A stretch of 64,000 nt of DNA from Paenibacillus luteus (GCF_006542765.1 NZ_SKCD01000033.1:434001-498000), one strand, 5' to 3'. Shown: positions 24,501 to 34,171, counted from the first letter of the stretch. Notes: a model not told the origin generated them from the letters alone. Numbers and translations: made by a program.

Positions 24501-26873
24501 GAGTTTGACCGAGGATCTAAAAGTGGTTGGTTAGTAGCGGTCAATGGTATTCTACCAGAGGTTAGCGCTGGAGCGTATACGCTGAAAGCGAATGACGTTG
24601 TAACTTGGAGATATACTCTAGACTATGAAGAAGATTACAATCACCCAGCACCGGTAGACAATGGACTGGTAGAGGTTTCAGTAGCAGTAGAGGGACCAGA
24701 GGGTGCTGTAACAGAAGGCAGCATAAAAGGTGCGACTGCGCTTGATGCGCTGCAAAGACTAACAACGGAAAAGGATAAACAACTATCCGTTGCAAGTTAT
24801 TCGTATGGGTTAATGGTGGATAAGATCAATCACATTGAATCCGGTAGTTACGGAGAATATGATGGTTGGCAATATGCAATAATGCGCGATGGACACTGGA
24901 TTTATCCAATGGTTGGCATAGCAGAGTATGAGCTTAAAGCCTCGGATCAAGTCCTAGTGTTTTATGGCGGTTCTAATACAGCATTTGTCCATGAAACCGT
25001 AGTTACGCCAACTATCCCAACTGTTGGGGTAGAGTTTACGGTTACAATCACCAAGGAAACTTTCGACTGGAGTACAAATCTTGCGGTTGTTGCTCCAGCA
25101 GCAGGAGCAAAAGTTGAAATTGGCAATCAAATCGTGATTGCGGATGAGAATGGAATTGCAACTTTTAATACTGGAATCGAAGCAGAAGGCACTTACACAG
25201 GCGTAGTTAGTCAATATCTGACGGAACGCACGCCGGATGTTGTTCGGCAATCCTTTTCGATTATAGTTCAATCTGTACCTACTACGCCGGAGCCAACGCC
25301 GACAACGTCGACAGAACCAACGCCGACAACGTCGACAGAACCAACACCGACAACGTCGCCACAGCCAACGCCGACAACGACAGAGCCACCGATTACGATA
25401 AAGAACGCTACAATCAGCGTTACTGGAGATAGTCAGAAGGGAACCATTCTTCCAGCCAAGTCTGTTCAGCTTCTGGCAGGCGATACGGCTTATGCAGTGC
25501 TTAAACGAGAGTTAGGGGCTAAGGTAGTTTCCAGCGGTACGGGAGCTACGCTGTATGTCGAGGAAATTGACGGCCTAGCTGAATTCGACCGTGGTCCACT
25601 AAGCGGTTGGATGTACTCTGTGAATGGCGTTTTCCCTGATATTAGTGCGGGAGAGTATGTGCTTCAACCAAATGATGTTTTGGCTTGGCGCTATACAACT
25701 GATTTAGGGAAGGATCTTGGAGGTCCAATTCCAACTGATCCAAGTGGAAATATTGATCCAAGTACTGATCCAAGTACTACGACAGATATTGTGGAAGCCG
25801 TTCTTACGGAACTAAACAAGTTAACCTTACCGGCTAACAATACCAATTCTATTGGTAAAGTCGGACAAACGACTTTTGTTTTGAATGCAGCAACGCCAAT
25901 GAGCGCAGCCGAGCTTGCTGAGCTTGTTAAGCTGCTTGGGAAATCGACTGTTAAGATCAGTCAAAGCGCAAAACCGGACAGCGAAGCTGTGATTCAGGAT
26001 ACAGATGCGAAGGTTAAGCTTATCGTGCCTGCAGGAGCTGTTAAGGAAACAACGGTAATCGAAGTGAATGAGCTTGCGTTGAAAAGCACAGGCTTGGTAT
26101 CTTCTATTTTCGAATTCACCCCTAACGGCACCGTATTTCAAAATCCGGTGTACATTCAGATCAGAGTGCCTGCGGATGCAAAAAATGCTGCCAATCTTGC
26201 GCTTGTCTGGCTTGATGAGAAAACTGGGCAATGGATTCCGATTCCAGCGGTATTAGATTTGAAAAATGGTACGATTACAGGTAAAACGACTCATTTCACG
26301 AAGTATGCAGTAATCGACCGTAGCAAGCTGACCTTTGTGGATAACAGCCTCATTTCATCATGGGCATACGATGCAGTCTATCGTGTGTTCGATGCAAATA
26401 TTATGGTGGGAGTGAGCGGCTCCGAGCTTCGTTTTGAGCCGAAGAAACAAATGACGCGCGCCGAATTTGCTACGCTGCTCATTAACTTGCTTGGGGAAAC
26501 ACCTGCTGACGAAGCAAAGGCAGTCTTTAAGGATGTTGCGCCAGGCGCATGGTACTACGGAGCGATTATGCGTGCAAAAGAGCTAAACATTATTCAGGGC
26601 ATGAGCGCAGATACGTTTAATCCAAATCAAGCGGTAACGAGAGAGCAAATGGCTATTATGATTGCCAAAGCGTTCAAGCTTGAAGGAAATAACGAAGCGC
26701 TGCCGTTTACAGATGCAAATAAAATCCAAGAGAGCGCCAAAGCATACGTTAATGCGGTATACACCAGCGGTATTATGCAGGGCTCAGGCGGGAGCTTTGA
26801 TCCTAAAGCAGCGGTAACAAGAGAAATGGCTGCTGTAGTCGCAGATAAGCTGCAGAATCTTTCAGTAAAATAA
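21585..26873 (+). CDS. SLH-anchored transcobalamin-like surface protein (predicted B12 capture)
   Basis: 1762 residues with a signal peptide (about 1-37). Order: (a) an N-terminal beta-rich domain (about 45-305) with GIDFTVYGNAFSGFEEPG; (b) a cadherin-like sandwich (about 320-420); (c) an alpha/alpha toroid (about 425-690) with QGSDGGF, KPHGGYGG and KPDGGF repeats, like the barrel of intrinsic factor/transcobalamin; (d) four DUF4430 domains (about 705-800, 910-1010, 1027-1125, 1272-1375), the fold of the transcobalamin C-terminal domain, arranged as a duplicated module with Ig-like spacers; (e) a Thr-Pro linker near 1230-1268 between the last spacer and the fourth DUF4430; (f) a ZU5-like domain (about 1405-1580); (g) three SLH repeats (about 1590-1760) that hold it to the cell wall. 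The cobalamin riboswitch ahead of it fixes the link to B12. Binding of cobalamin or cobinamide at the surface is inferred, not shown. Confidence 0.85.
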   Translation: MMRTKMISQKWLAFVLSLTVFLSAASSAFLPSVKVEAAASNPNLGPFTIYDALPAPGQFVNETGFGGINNLNETWDNNNLGNGISLGGFGGSIVFKTNAPVLNSADHPYGIDFTVYGNAFSGFEEPGAVAVAQDDGTGKPSKWYNIAGSEHYEDSTIWDYRATYTNPDPEFANANGISVPWVDNLGATGVIKVNAYHKHSYYPIPANYPLSQTPFDHLQHSYSGVKLAAQKNAFGYTDTHANGSAPYNLAGNPYIATPAKGDGIDISWAVDENGLPVSLDSIDFIKVSTAVQIDGGPFGEVSTEVTSLQIHEPNASVGITPNLNSITLTGLENESGSKKVTIQDNVNVYNNIKVNADTIKVTANGTADQVFVNNKRGTVNEQVDKILTLSETKPRLVRVIAQQGENEPRIYYLSILKGSDKLDADIERTAQYVLNGNVNSEWQAVGIAQASKKVPESYYNQLINNLKQANGTFSKVTDYARYSIAISALGYDASSFEGYDFINKITNNTRMINQGVNGPLYSLIAINSGNYQVPKNAEWTKEKLLEEILKYQGSDGGFSLALNSASDADMTAMTLIALAPYADQSEIKTAGERAVAWLSTNQKPHGGYGGESSESVSQAIIGLTSNGIDPTGAAFTKDGINLLDKLLSFAKPDGGFAHLVSGSSNGMATEQALQALEAYNLFVNKAGRLYEFAGKTMPGVAFPAAITIDIEGPQASIAVGNANGTSALNALESFAISEGIALNVVNSAYGKYVKGIANIKEATYGGFDGWQYAVKRNGEWIHPGVGIADFELQSSDHLLVYYGDFNTQLVNAAIVTPTLPVTGQDFSVQVNKESWDWNNNKTIVVPAAGAKVTFGSKSAIADANGAAVFYGGLATAGTHNGVITQYVTDDSPVVVRQTVPLTVNAADPNAIDKFVTLKVVGDDVKGTILSSKTYKLQENDTAFTILKRELGEKVISSGSGASVYVSEIDGLAEFDRGSKSGWLVAVNGILPEVSAGAYTLKANDVVTWRYTLDYEEDYNHPAPVDNGLVEVSVAVEGPEGAVTEGSIKGATALDALQRLTTEKDKQLSVASYSYGLMVDKINHIESGSYGEYDGWQYAIMRDGHWIYPMVGIAEYELKASDQVLVFYGGSNTAFVHETVVTPTIPTVGVEFTVTITKETFDWSTNLAVVAPAAGAKVEIGNQIVIADENGIATFNTGIEAEGTYTGVVSQYLTERTPDVVRQSFSIIVQSVPTTPEPTPTTSTEPTPTTSTEPTPTTSPQPTPTTTEPPITIKNATISVTGDSQKGTILPAKSVQLLAGDTAYAVLKRELGAKVVSSGTGATLYVEEIDGLAEFDRGPLSGWMYSVNGVFPDISAGEYVLQPNDVLAWRYTTDLGKDLGGPIPTDPSGNIDPSTDPSTTTDIVEAVLTELNKLTLPANNTNSIGKVGQTTFVLNAATPMSAAELAELVKLLGKSTVKISQSAKPDSEAVIQDTDAKVKLIVPAGAVKETTVIEVNELALKSTGLVSSIFEFTPNGTVFQNPVYIQIRVPADAKNAANLALVWLDEKTGQWIPIPAVLDLKNGTITGKTTHFTKYAVIDRSKLTFVDNSLISSWAYDAVYRVFDANIMVGVSGSELRFEPKKQMTRAEFATLLINLLGETPADEAKAVFKDVAPGAWYYGAIMRAKELNIIQGMSADTFNPNQAVTREQMAIMIAKAFKLEGNNEALPFTDANKIQESAKAYVNAVYTSGIMQGSGGSFDPKAAVTREMAAVVADKLQNLSVK

Positions 26874-26877
26874 ACTC

Positions 26878-26919
26878 AAAAAAGAATGAGAAGGCCCAGT
26901 GCCTCTCGTTCTTTTTTTT
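26878..26919 (+). terminator. rho-independent terminator
   Basis: Stem AAAGAATGAGAAGGC / GCCTCTCGTTCTTT with a short loop and an eight-T tail, directly after the SLH protein gene. The remaining gap to 27091 shows no gene. Confidence 0.85.
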
Positions 26920-27091
26920 ACCTTCATACGCAGTCCCACATGCATAGGAGCCAGGAACTATTTTCGTCCGAAAGAACAGTATTTAGCCAAATGTTCTTTA
27001 TTAAGAATAACATCAATGGTATATTTAACAAGATAACCCATAAAGGCTGGACAAGCTTGGATGGATTTCGGCACAAAATAGGAGGCATAGG

Positions 27092-29233
27092 GTGAATATT
27101 TTAAAGCTGGTGTTGACGATGCTGCTTGGCTTGCAGCTTACGCTGCTGTCCGGGGAGCCTGCGATAGCGAGTGCAGGAGACACAAACGAAGAACCGCAAA
27201 AGGAATATGCGATTGAGTTGAGCCGATTCGGCATTTACAAGAATGGCACACATCCGGCGGAGACAACCAAAGGGATTAATAATGCGTTGAAATGGGCAGC
27301 CCAAAACGGCATAAAAAAAACGTCGCTGCCATCCGGCACTTACTTGATTGATAAGAATAGCCAAATTAACATGGTCAGCAACATGGTCTTTGAATTGCCG
27401 AAGGACGCCATTCTCCAGAAGGAGACGAATGCGAAAGAGAGCTACCATTTGATGTATTTAGGTTATGGGATTCATGATGTAACGCTGAGAGGCGGTATCT
27501 ACAAGGGAGATAAAGCTACTCATGATTATTCCAAAAAAGAAAATAAGCATAGCTCAGGCACGCATGAAGGCGGTTATGGCATCATCACGCTGGGTGCTAC
27601 GAACCTAACCATTGATGGCGTTCAAGCTACTAACTTTACAGGTGACGGCCTCATATTGGGCGGGCACGGAACGATGGTCAAGGACTTATACGAGAACCAA
27701 TTTATTTCCGGGGCAATTGACGATAAAGGGAAAAATGTTTCCAATTCCAAAACGGTTAGAACGAAGGAACCGCTGAACTTTTCGCATGCGATCTTTAAGA
27801 CGGAGCGCGAGTTCGAGTTCTCGAATGCGATCAAGCTGCCCGGCGTATTCGATATCTTCTTTTACAAGTCGAACGGCACGTTTATAAAGAAGCTGGCTAA
27901 TGCTAGAGTGCGGGATATCATTCAAATTCCGGAGGGAGCGACGCAGTTTCATCTTGTATTTAATCAAGCGACGAAGAAGCAGGCTTATATTGAATTTTGG
28001 AACCGTAAAGTTACGACAAATGTGCTGGTCCAAAACTCGGAGTTTGCTTATAACCGCAGACAAGGCATCACCGTGGGCGGGGCGGACAATGTGCTCATCA
28101 CGAATAATAAATTTCATCATATGAAGGGGGCTATGCCTCAGGCCGGCATCGATCTGGAAGGCGGATTCGGCGAAAATGGCAATCGCAATAGTAATATCAC
28201 CATTAAGAGCAATGAGTTTTACAACAATGCCTCTTATGATGTGATTTTGTATGATGGCAAGGATGCTATCGTTGAGGATAACCATTTTGCTTCGAAAGGG
28301 GCCATTGGCCTTGCGATTTCCGAGCCGTTTAAAGGCGCATTGGTCAAAAATAATCATTTTGACGGCTCGCGAATCTTTGCGGCGCATGATGCAACCTTTA
28401 TCGGGAACCGGATGAATGACTCGTATACGACCTTGGAGGGGCCGAATATTAAAATCGAGGACATGACGTTTACGGATTCCACGTTTGCCCTCAGCGCCAA
28501 AACGGCTTTTGGCATTAGCGCCTCCAATATTACGATCAACAACAATAAAAAGAGCGACTCCGGCCTTTCGATTTGGGGCAAGCCGATTCATTTGAAGGAC
28601 ATTACGATTAACGGTGAAGGCACGCTTCGAGTCGTGACGGGCGGTGCGGCTGAAGGCTCTACTTTTGACCGATTAAAGGTCATCGGCTACAGCACGACGT
28701 ATGGCGTTACGCTGCCGCCTGGCACTTACAACAACTGCGAGTTTGTAGGAGCAGCGGGAACGGGGAAATTCGGCTCAATCAGCGTTGCATCGGCGGGAAA
28801 ATACGTGTTTGACGGCTGTTCCTTTGAATCTCCGGAACCGCTCAGCACGCTGCTGCTCGGCGAACATCCGAAGCTGGATCTAACGATCAAAAACTCCATC
28901 TTCAAGCTGCTTGGCAATACACAGGCGATTAGCGTGCAAGCAGCCAAAAACCTGCTAGTGGAGAATAATACGATTACCGCAGACAAGCTAACATCCGATA
29001 AAACCGAATTGATCCGCATTAACGATAACTGGAAGCGGAATGAAGCGCATGATGTGCTGAAAGCCGTGATTAGAGGCAATACGATTACAACGAATATTGC
29101 CGCCATTGGAATCGCTACTTTATATGCGGGTACAGGAGCCCCAGCGTATACGATTGAGAACAATACACTTTATACGGCAAAGCTGCTGACCAAAAAAAAT
29201 GACGTGCTCAAAAACAATTTGTTGAAAAGCTAG
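27092..29233 (+). CDS. secreted right-handed parallel beta-helix protein (pectate-lyase-like fold)
   Basis: 713 residues with a GTG start preceded by AGGAGG. The signal peptide is about 1-28 (ends AIASAG). The segment ALKWAAQNGIKKTSLPSGTY is the standard opening of pectate_lyase_3 beta-helices (YxI/FP-G-TY type). Many N-x-F / I-x-x-N coil repeats follow, such as NVLITNNKFHHM, NITIKSNEFYNN, AIVEDNHFASKG and LVKNNHFDGS. A beta-sandwich insert (about 225-310, FSNAIKLPGVFDIFFYKSNG) interrupts the helix. It has no SLH or LPXTG anchor, so it is probably released. It lies immediately before an SLH-anchored rhamnogalacturonan lyase, so pectin or another acidic polysaccharide is the likely substrate. 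The catalytic residues cannot be assigned. Confidence 0.82.
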   Translation: MNILKLVLTMLLGLQLTLLSGEPAIASAGDTNEEPQKEYAIELSRFGIYKNGTHPAETTKGINNALKWAAQNGIKKTSLPSGTYLIDKNSQINMVSNMVFELPKDAILQKETNAKESYHLMYLGYGIHDVTLRGGIYKGDKATHDYSKKENKHSSGTHEGGYGIITLGATNLTIDGVQATNFTGDGLILGGHGTMVKDLYENQFISGAIDDKGKNVSNSKTVRTKEPLNFSHAIFKTEREFEFSNAIKLPGVFDIFFYKSNGTFIKKLANARVRDIIQIPEGATQFHLVFNQATKKQAYIEFWNRKVTTNVLVQNSEFAYNRRQGITVGGADNVLITNNKFHHMKGAMPQAGIDLEGGFGENGNRNSNITIKSNEFYNNASYDVILYDGKDAIVEDNHFASKGAIGLAISEPFKGALVKNNHFDGSRIFAAHDATFIGNRMNDSYTTLEGPNIKIEDMTFTDSTFALSAKTAFGISASNITINNNKKSDSGLSIWGKPIHLKDITINGEGTLRVVTGGAAEGSTFDRLKVIGYSTTYGVTLPPGTYNNCEFVGAAGTGKFGSISVASAGKYVFDGCSFESPEPLSTLLLGEHPKLDLTIKNSIFKLLGNTQAISVQAAKNLLVENNTITADKLTSDKTELIRINDNWKRNEAHDVLKAVIRGNTITTNIAAIGIATLYAGTGAPAYTIENNTLYTAKLLTKKNDVLKNNLLKS

Positions 29234-29249
29234 CCTTACCGCCTCAGTC

Positions 29250-29283
29250 AGCCCTGACCATCGCCGGTCAGGGCTTTTTTTAT
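29250..29283 (+). terminator. rho-independent terminator
   Basis: A perfect 10-bp stem AGCCCTGACC / GGTCAGGGCT with a 6-base loop and a seven-T run, 16 bases after the beta-helix gene. Confidence 0.92.
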
Positions 29284-29491
29284 TGTGTACACCGCTGCTG
29301 TAAATGACTTACAGAGGAAATGTCTGCTTTTTAACCATTTCAGTCTACTTTTTGGATGGCTTGTTCCGTCTCGTTCCCTAATAATTGGTATGGTATCGCT
29401 TACAAGGGTGGGGAGGAGGTTTGTTGATCGAATTACAGATTTTATTGCAAGGCTAGTCTACAATCAGATTTTCCGGGAGGTAAATAACGAA

Positions 29492-32400
29492 ATGCGAAGG
29501 TTAGAGAACAGGAAGAAGAAGTTTTATTCGAAGCTTCTAAGTATTGTACTGGTCATGTCACTTGTTTTGCCGTTGAACCTGCCTGCTGCTTATGCGGCGG
29601 ACACGGTTCTCGTATCCGATGATTTTAGCAGTTACCCGGATGGCAAATTTGAAATTGGCGTTGGAAATAACTGGACGAAGGAAGGGACTGCTCCCACTGT
29701 AAACTTGGCTGAAGATACGGTGACGGGCTCAACATATTTAGCAATGAAACATGATGCGACAGGCTCTTCCTATTTCGGGCAACGGTTCGCCGCGCAAAAT
29801 GGAGGTTTAATCATTGAGTTTGATGTAAATATTCCTTCGAACAAAGGCGGTACCTTATGGGTCATGGACGGAAAGATCAATGCGACGAGCTCGGCAGCTT
29901 TGCGCTACCAGTTGGATGCTGGCGTGATCAAGCGTCACAATGCTGCGGCGGGCAACCAAATCAATTACGATACGACGCATTGGTACCGTTTTAAAATGGT
30001 ATTCAATACCCCGCAGCAAAAATACACGACAACGATCACGGATTTGACGACGGATGAAACGGTCGTTTGGCCGGACGCTTTCTATAGCACGCGCGAGAGA
30101 ATCAGCAGCTTCGGTTTTTTTGTAAACGCGGGTGGCGGAGCTTTTAATCTGACAAATGTTCGTGTTACATCACTGGATTTGGCTTTAAGCAGCCTAGGCA
30201 TCCATTCGAATGGCGCATCTCTTCCACTACTCCCTCCATTCGATCCTAAAGTGGACAACTATACGGTGGAAATCCCTTACTCGGTATCAGAGCTTTCGGT
30301 TTATTCTGCTGCCAGCAACCCGGACGGCGTAACGCTGAAAGTGGGGGATGCGGCTATTACAAGCGGAGATTCCTTGCCAGTAGCCATAATTGGAAACGAA
30401 ACTAGCATCCGCGTATCGGCGACCTCCAAGGAATATACGGACATTGCCAAAGCCTATACAGTAAAGGTAAACAGGCTCGCGAAGTCGCCCAACGTGAATT
30501 ACCCGGCAGCAGAGGGGAGAGACGGAAAGATATTGCTGGGGTGGGAGCAGCCTGCGGACCCCGCCTATCTGGAAACACGCATCTATTTGAAAAGTGAGGA
30601 TGATTCACTTGTTCTCGTGGATACGGTACCGAAAGGGAAATACATTTCAACCGTTAATGGACTTGTGAATGGCTCTGATTATAGCTTTGTGATCAAAGGA
30701 GCCTTCGCATACGAAGGTGAAGAAATATCGGAATCTGAAGGCGTCACGATAAGCGCCTCTCCAATTAAGCTTGCCGCGCGCCAAATGGAAAATCTGGATC
30801 GCGGCTTGGTAGCCGTCAAAGAAGCGAATCATGTTTACGTGGGCTGGCGCTTGCTCGGTACCGATCCATCCACGATTGCGTTCAACCTTTACCGTGACGG
30901 GGTTAAAATCAATGCAAGTTCGATGACGGGCAGCACGAACTTTGAGGATACAGGAGGTACGACGGATTCCACTTATTTTGTCCGAGCTGTAATGGACGGC
31001 GTGGAGCAACGGCAATCGGAAACAGCAACCGTATGGGATATGAATTACTTGAATGTGCCGATTGAGAAACCAGCAGACGGGATAACGCCAAGCGGCGAGT
31101 CTTACAGCTATCGTGCCAATGATGCGACTGTTGCCGATTTGGATGGCGATGGGGAATATGAAATTGTATTGAAATGGGATCCGACCAACTCGAAGGATAA
31201 CTCTCAAAGCGGGTATACGGGAAATGTGTATGTTGATGCTTATAAAATGGACGGCACGCAGCTGTGGCGGATCGATTTAGGCAAAAACATCCGCGCAGGT
31301 GCCCATTACCTGGATATTATGGTTTATGACCTAGATGGTGATGGCAAAGCGGAGGTTACCTTCCGCACGGCAGATGGCACCATTGATGGCGAAGGCACAG
31401 TCATTGGCGATGCCAATGCGGATTACCGCAATGCCAGCGGCTATATTTTGACCGGCCCAGAGTTTCACACCGTGTTTGAAGGCGCCACAGGCAAAGCACT
31501 AGCATCGGAGGCATATGAGCCGGAGCGTGGTAATGTTGGCGATTGGGGCGATACGTACGGCAACCGCGTAGACCGCTTTCTAGCCGCTATCGCTTACCTG
31601 GATGGCGAAAGGCCAAGCGTCATTATGCAGCGCGGCTATTATACTCGCATGGTGTTGGTCGCTTACAACTGGAGAGACGGCAAGCTGACGAAGCTGTGGA
31701 CGTTCGATTCAAAGACCGCGGGCAATGAAAGCTATGCCGGACAAGGCAATCATCAGCTCAGCGTTGCGGATGTTGATGGTGATGGCCGAGATGAGATCAT
31801 TACCGGCGCGACAGCGATTGACGACAATGGAACCGGACTGTGGAACTCGCGGTTAGGTCATGGCGACGCTATGCACTTAGGCAATTTGAATCCTAACCGT
31901 TTAGGATTGGAACTCTTTGCCGTTCAGGAGGATACGGGCGTCAAATATTCATCCAACGTAAAGGATGCCCGCACCGGCCGGGTGCTATGGGGCCAGCTGC
32001 AGACGGGAATTGATACAGGGAGAGGCTTGTCGGCCGATATTGATCCGCGTTACGAAGGTGCGGAAGCATGGTCCATCGATGGCGAATGGAACAGTGCAAC
32101 TGGCAGCTTGTTCACCGCGACGGGAGAGAAAATTTCAAACCGCATCCCTTCCTCTAACTTTGCGATCTGGTGGGACGGGGATCTTAGCCGCGAGCTGCTT
32201 GATCATGAATGGCAAGGCGATCCATCACGTGTAGGCATACCGAAAATCGACAAATGGGATTATGAAAACAATCAACTGGTTCCGTTAGTGAAGTTTGAGG
32301 GAACGTATTCCAATAATGATACGAAAGGGAATCCGGTCTTGCAGGCGGATATTTTAGGCGACTGGCGTGAAGAGGTCATTTTGCGTACAGAGGATAGCAG

Positions 32401-34069
32401 CGCACTTCGCATCTATACGACAACAGATGTGACGGAGCACCGCATCCCTACGCTCATGCATGATCCTGTATACCGATTGGGAGTCGCTTGGCAAAATACG
32501 GGCTACAATCAACCGCCGCATACGAGCTTCTTCCTAGGAACGGGTATGGAAACGCCTGAGCAGCCGAATATTCGTACCAATACTATTCAAGCCACGGGCT
32601 TAAGCCTATTCGTAGATTCGAATGAGGTTGCGGTAGGCCAGCAGCTTCAGTTGATTCCAGCATTTACGCCAGCTGCGGCAACGGATCAGTCGGTGACTTG
32701 GTCGGTTTATCATGAAGATGGGACGGCTACGGCGTTAGCCTCGATAAATGCAAACGGATTATTAACGGCAAATGCCGCCGGTAAAGTGAAGGTGACCGCG
32801 GAAGCCATGGGTGGCTCTGGCGTCGTAGGTACAGTGATGGTTACGATTAATTCTGCTGGAACGGGGTCACCTAGCACTGGCGGCGGGGGAGCGTCGCAGC
32901 CGGATGTTAATGTAGGCAGCGGAAGCGTTAGCCTCGTTGCAGGGATAGATGCTGGCGGCAAGGCAAGTGCAGATTTCAAAGCAGCTGACGTAAAGAAAGC
33001 CGCAGAAACGGCAGCAGGATCTAAGCTTGTGCTGGAGGTAAAGCCAAAGAGCGCAGCGAATGCCGTTCAAGCTATACTGCCTGCTCAAGCTTTAAAATCA
33101 GCAGTTCATCAAAAGATTAGGCAAGTAGAAATTCGTTTAGGCTTGGCTGTGGTCACGCTTGATCAAGAGCTGATCGGAGCAAGCGTTAGCGATGCTGCTT
33201 CTAAGGTAGAGCTTGTCGTCACCCAAGTGGACGCAGCAGCCTTAACGAGCAGCGAAAAAGCAAAGGTTGGAGAAAACAAGGCATACAACTTTACGCTTAC
33301 GGTAGATGGCAAGCCGGTAAGCAGCTTCGGCGGAGGCGTGAAGGTAGAGCTTGACTACACTCTTGCTGCGGGTGAAAACCCGAATCTAGTTGTCGTTTAT
33401 TTCCTGGGCGATAATGATGAGCAGCATATCGTGAAGAATGGGGTGTATCAGGCTTCGAATGGCAAGGTTGTGTTCAAGCCGGCTCATTTTAGCAACTATG
33501 CAGCCGCTTCGGTGAAAGCCGGATTTACGGACATTGCCAGATTAAGCTGGGCTAAGGACCGGATTGAATCGCTGTCTGCCAGAGGTATTGTGAATGGGGT
33601 AGGCAACGACAATTTTAAACCGGATCAAAAGGTAACAAGGGCTGAGTTTCTGAAAATGCTGATATTTGCTTTCGACCTCGCCGATGCCGAGGCGAGCAGC
33701 GGACTAAGCGATGTGCAAGCAGGCAGCTGGTATTATGATTCGGTTGCTGCTGCGGAGAAGCTTGGCATTGTGCAAGGCAAAGCGGATGGCAGCTTTGGCG
33801 TAAATGATGAGATCACGAGACAGGACATGGCCGTAATGGCTTATCGAGTTGCGAAGCAGCTCGAGCTGAAGCTTGATGGCAAAGTATCAACAGCCGCGTT
33901 TACCGATCAAACAGCTATTAGCAGCTATGCCACCCAGGCAGTAGACGCCATGCAGGCAGCAAGCATTATTGAAGGGATCGGAAGCGGAGTGTTTAATCCG
34001 AAGGGAGCTGCGACGAGAGCTCAAGCAGCTGTCATCATTCATAAGCTTTTAACTCTATCTATGGACTAA
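29492..34069 (+). CDS. SLH-anchored rhamnogalacturonan lyase (PL11 family, YesW/YesX-like)
   Basis: 1525 residues from the ATG at 29492, which has GGGAGG ahead and opens a clean signal peptide (ends AAYAAD); the frame is open from 29285. Order: LamG-like sandwich (about 38-225), cadherin-like (about 230-330), Fn3-like (about 335-420), PL11 catalytic propeller (about 425-1020), Big2-like Ig domain (about 1030-1120), a beta-rich domain (about 1150-1335) and three SLH repeats (about 1343-1525). The PL11 part has ANDATVADLDGDGEYEIVLK, YDLDGDGKAE and VADVDGDGRDEI calcium loops and the end HDPVYRLGVAWQNTGYNQPP, as in Bacillus YesW. It should cleave the rhamnogalacturonan I backbone at the cell surface and release oligosaccharides for import. 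It is much larger than secreted YesW (about 620 aa). Confidence 0.93.
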   Translation: MRRLENRKKKFYSKLLSIVLVMSLVLPLNLPAAYAADTVLVSDDFSSYPDGKFEIGVGNNWTKEGTAPTVNLAEDTVTGSTYLAMKHDATGSSYFGQRFAAQNGGLIIEFDVNIPSNKGGTLWVMDGKINATSSAALRYQLDAGVIKRHNAAAGNQINYDTTHWYRFKMVFNTPQQKYTTTITDLTTDETVVWPDAFYSTRERISSFGFFVNAGGGAFNLTNVRVTSLDLALSSLGIHSNGASLPLLPPFDPKVDNYTVEIPYSVSELSVYSAASNPDGVTLKVGDAAITSGDSLPVAIIGNETSIRVSATSKEYTDIAKAYTVKVNRLAKSPNVNYPAAEGRDGKILLGWEQPADPAYLETRIYLKSEDDSLVLVDTVPKGKYISTVNGLVNGSDYSFVIKGAFAYEGEEISESEGVTISASPIKLAARQMENLDRGLVAVKEANHVYVGWRLLGTDPSTIAFNLYRDGVKINASSMTGSTNFEDTGGTTDSTYFVRAVMDGVEQRQSETATVWDMNYLNVPIEKPADGITPSGESYSYRANDATVADLDGDGEYEIVLKWDPTNSKDNSQSGYTGNVYVDAYKMDGTQLWRIDLGKNIRAGAHYLDIMVYDLDGDGKAEVTFRTADGTIDGEGTVIGDANADYRNASGYILTGPEFHTVFEGATGKALASEAYEPERGNVGDWGDTYGNRVDRFLAAIAYLDGERPSVIMQRGYYTRMVLVAYNWRDGKLTKLWTFDSKTAGNESYAGQGNHQLSVADVDGDGRDEIITGATAIDDNGTGLWNSRLGHGDAMHLGNLNPNRLGLELFAVQEDTGVKYSSNVKDARTGRVLWGQLQTGIDTGRGLSADIDPRYEGAEAWSIDGEWNSATGSLFTATGEKISNRIPSSNFAIWWDGDLSRELLDHEWQGDPSRVGIPKIDKWDYENNQLVPLVKFEGTYSNNDTKGNPVLQADILGDWREEVILRTEDSSALRIYTTTDVTEHRIPTLMHDPVYRLGVAWQNTGYNQPPHTSFFLGTGMETPEQPNIRTNTIQATGLSLFVDSNEVAVGQQLQLIPAFTPAAATDQSVTWSVYHEDGTATALASINANGLLTANAAGKVKVTAEAMGGSGVVGTVMVTINSAGTGSPSTGGGGASQPDVNVGSGSVSLVAGIDAGGKASADFKAADVKKAAETAAGSKLVLEVKPKSAANAVQAILPAQALKSAVHQKIRQVEIRLGLAVVTLDQELIGASVSDAASKVELVVTQVDAAALTSSEKAKVGENKAYNFTLTVDGKPVSSFGGGVKVELDYTLAAGENPNLVVVYFLGDNDEQHIVKNGVYQASNGKVVFKPAHFSNYAAASVKAGFTDIARLSWAKDRIESLSARGIVNGVGNDNFKPDQKVTRAEFLKMLIFAFDLADAEASSGLSDVQAGSWYYDSVAAAEKLGIVQGKADGSFGVNDEITRQDMAVMAYRVAKQLELKLDGKVSTAAFTDQTAISSYATQAVDAMQAASIIEGIGSGVFNPKGAATRAQAAVIIHKLLTLSMD

Positions 34070-34171
34070 AGAAAAACAGGAAGTTCGGTCTTCTTTTATA
34101 AGAAGGGAGTAGAATTAATTAGTTAGCTAAGTGAGCAGTATGTCGTTTATAAAATAAGCCGGAAATTCAAC

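Noticed and set aside
27686..28591. 301-codon minus-strand ORF opposite the beta-helix gene
   Set aside because: The plus strand has a signal peptide, beta-helix coils and a terminator; the reverse frame has none and no start signal.
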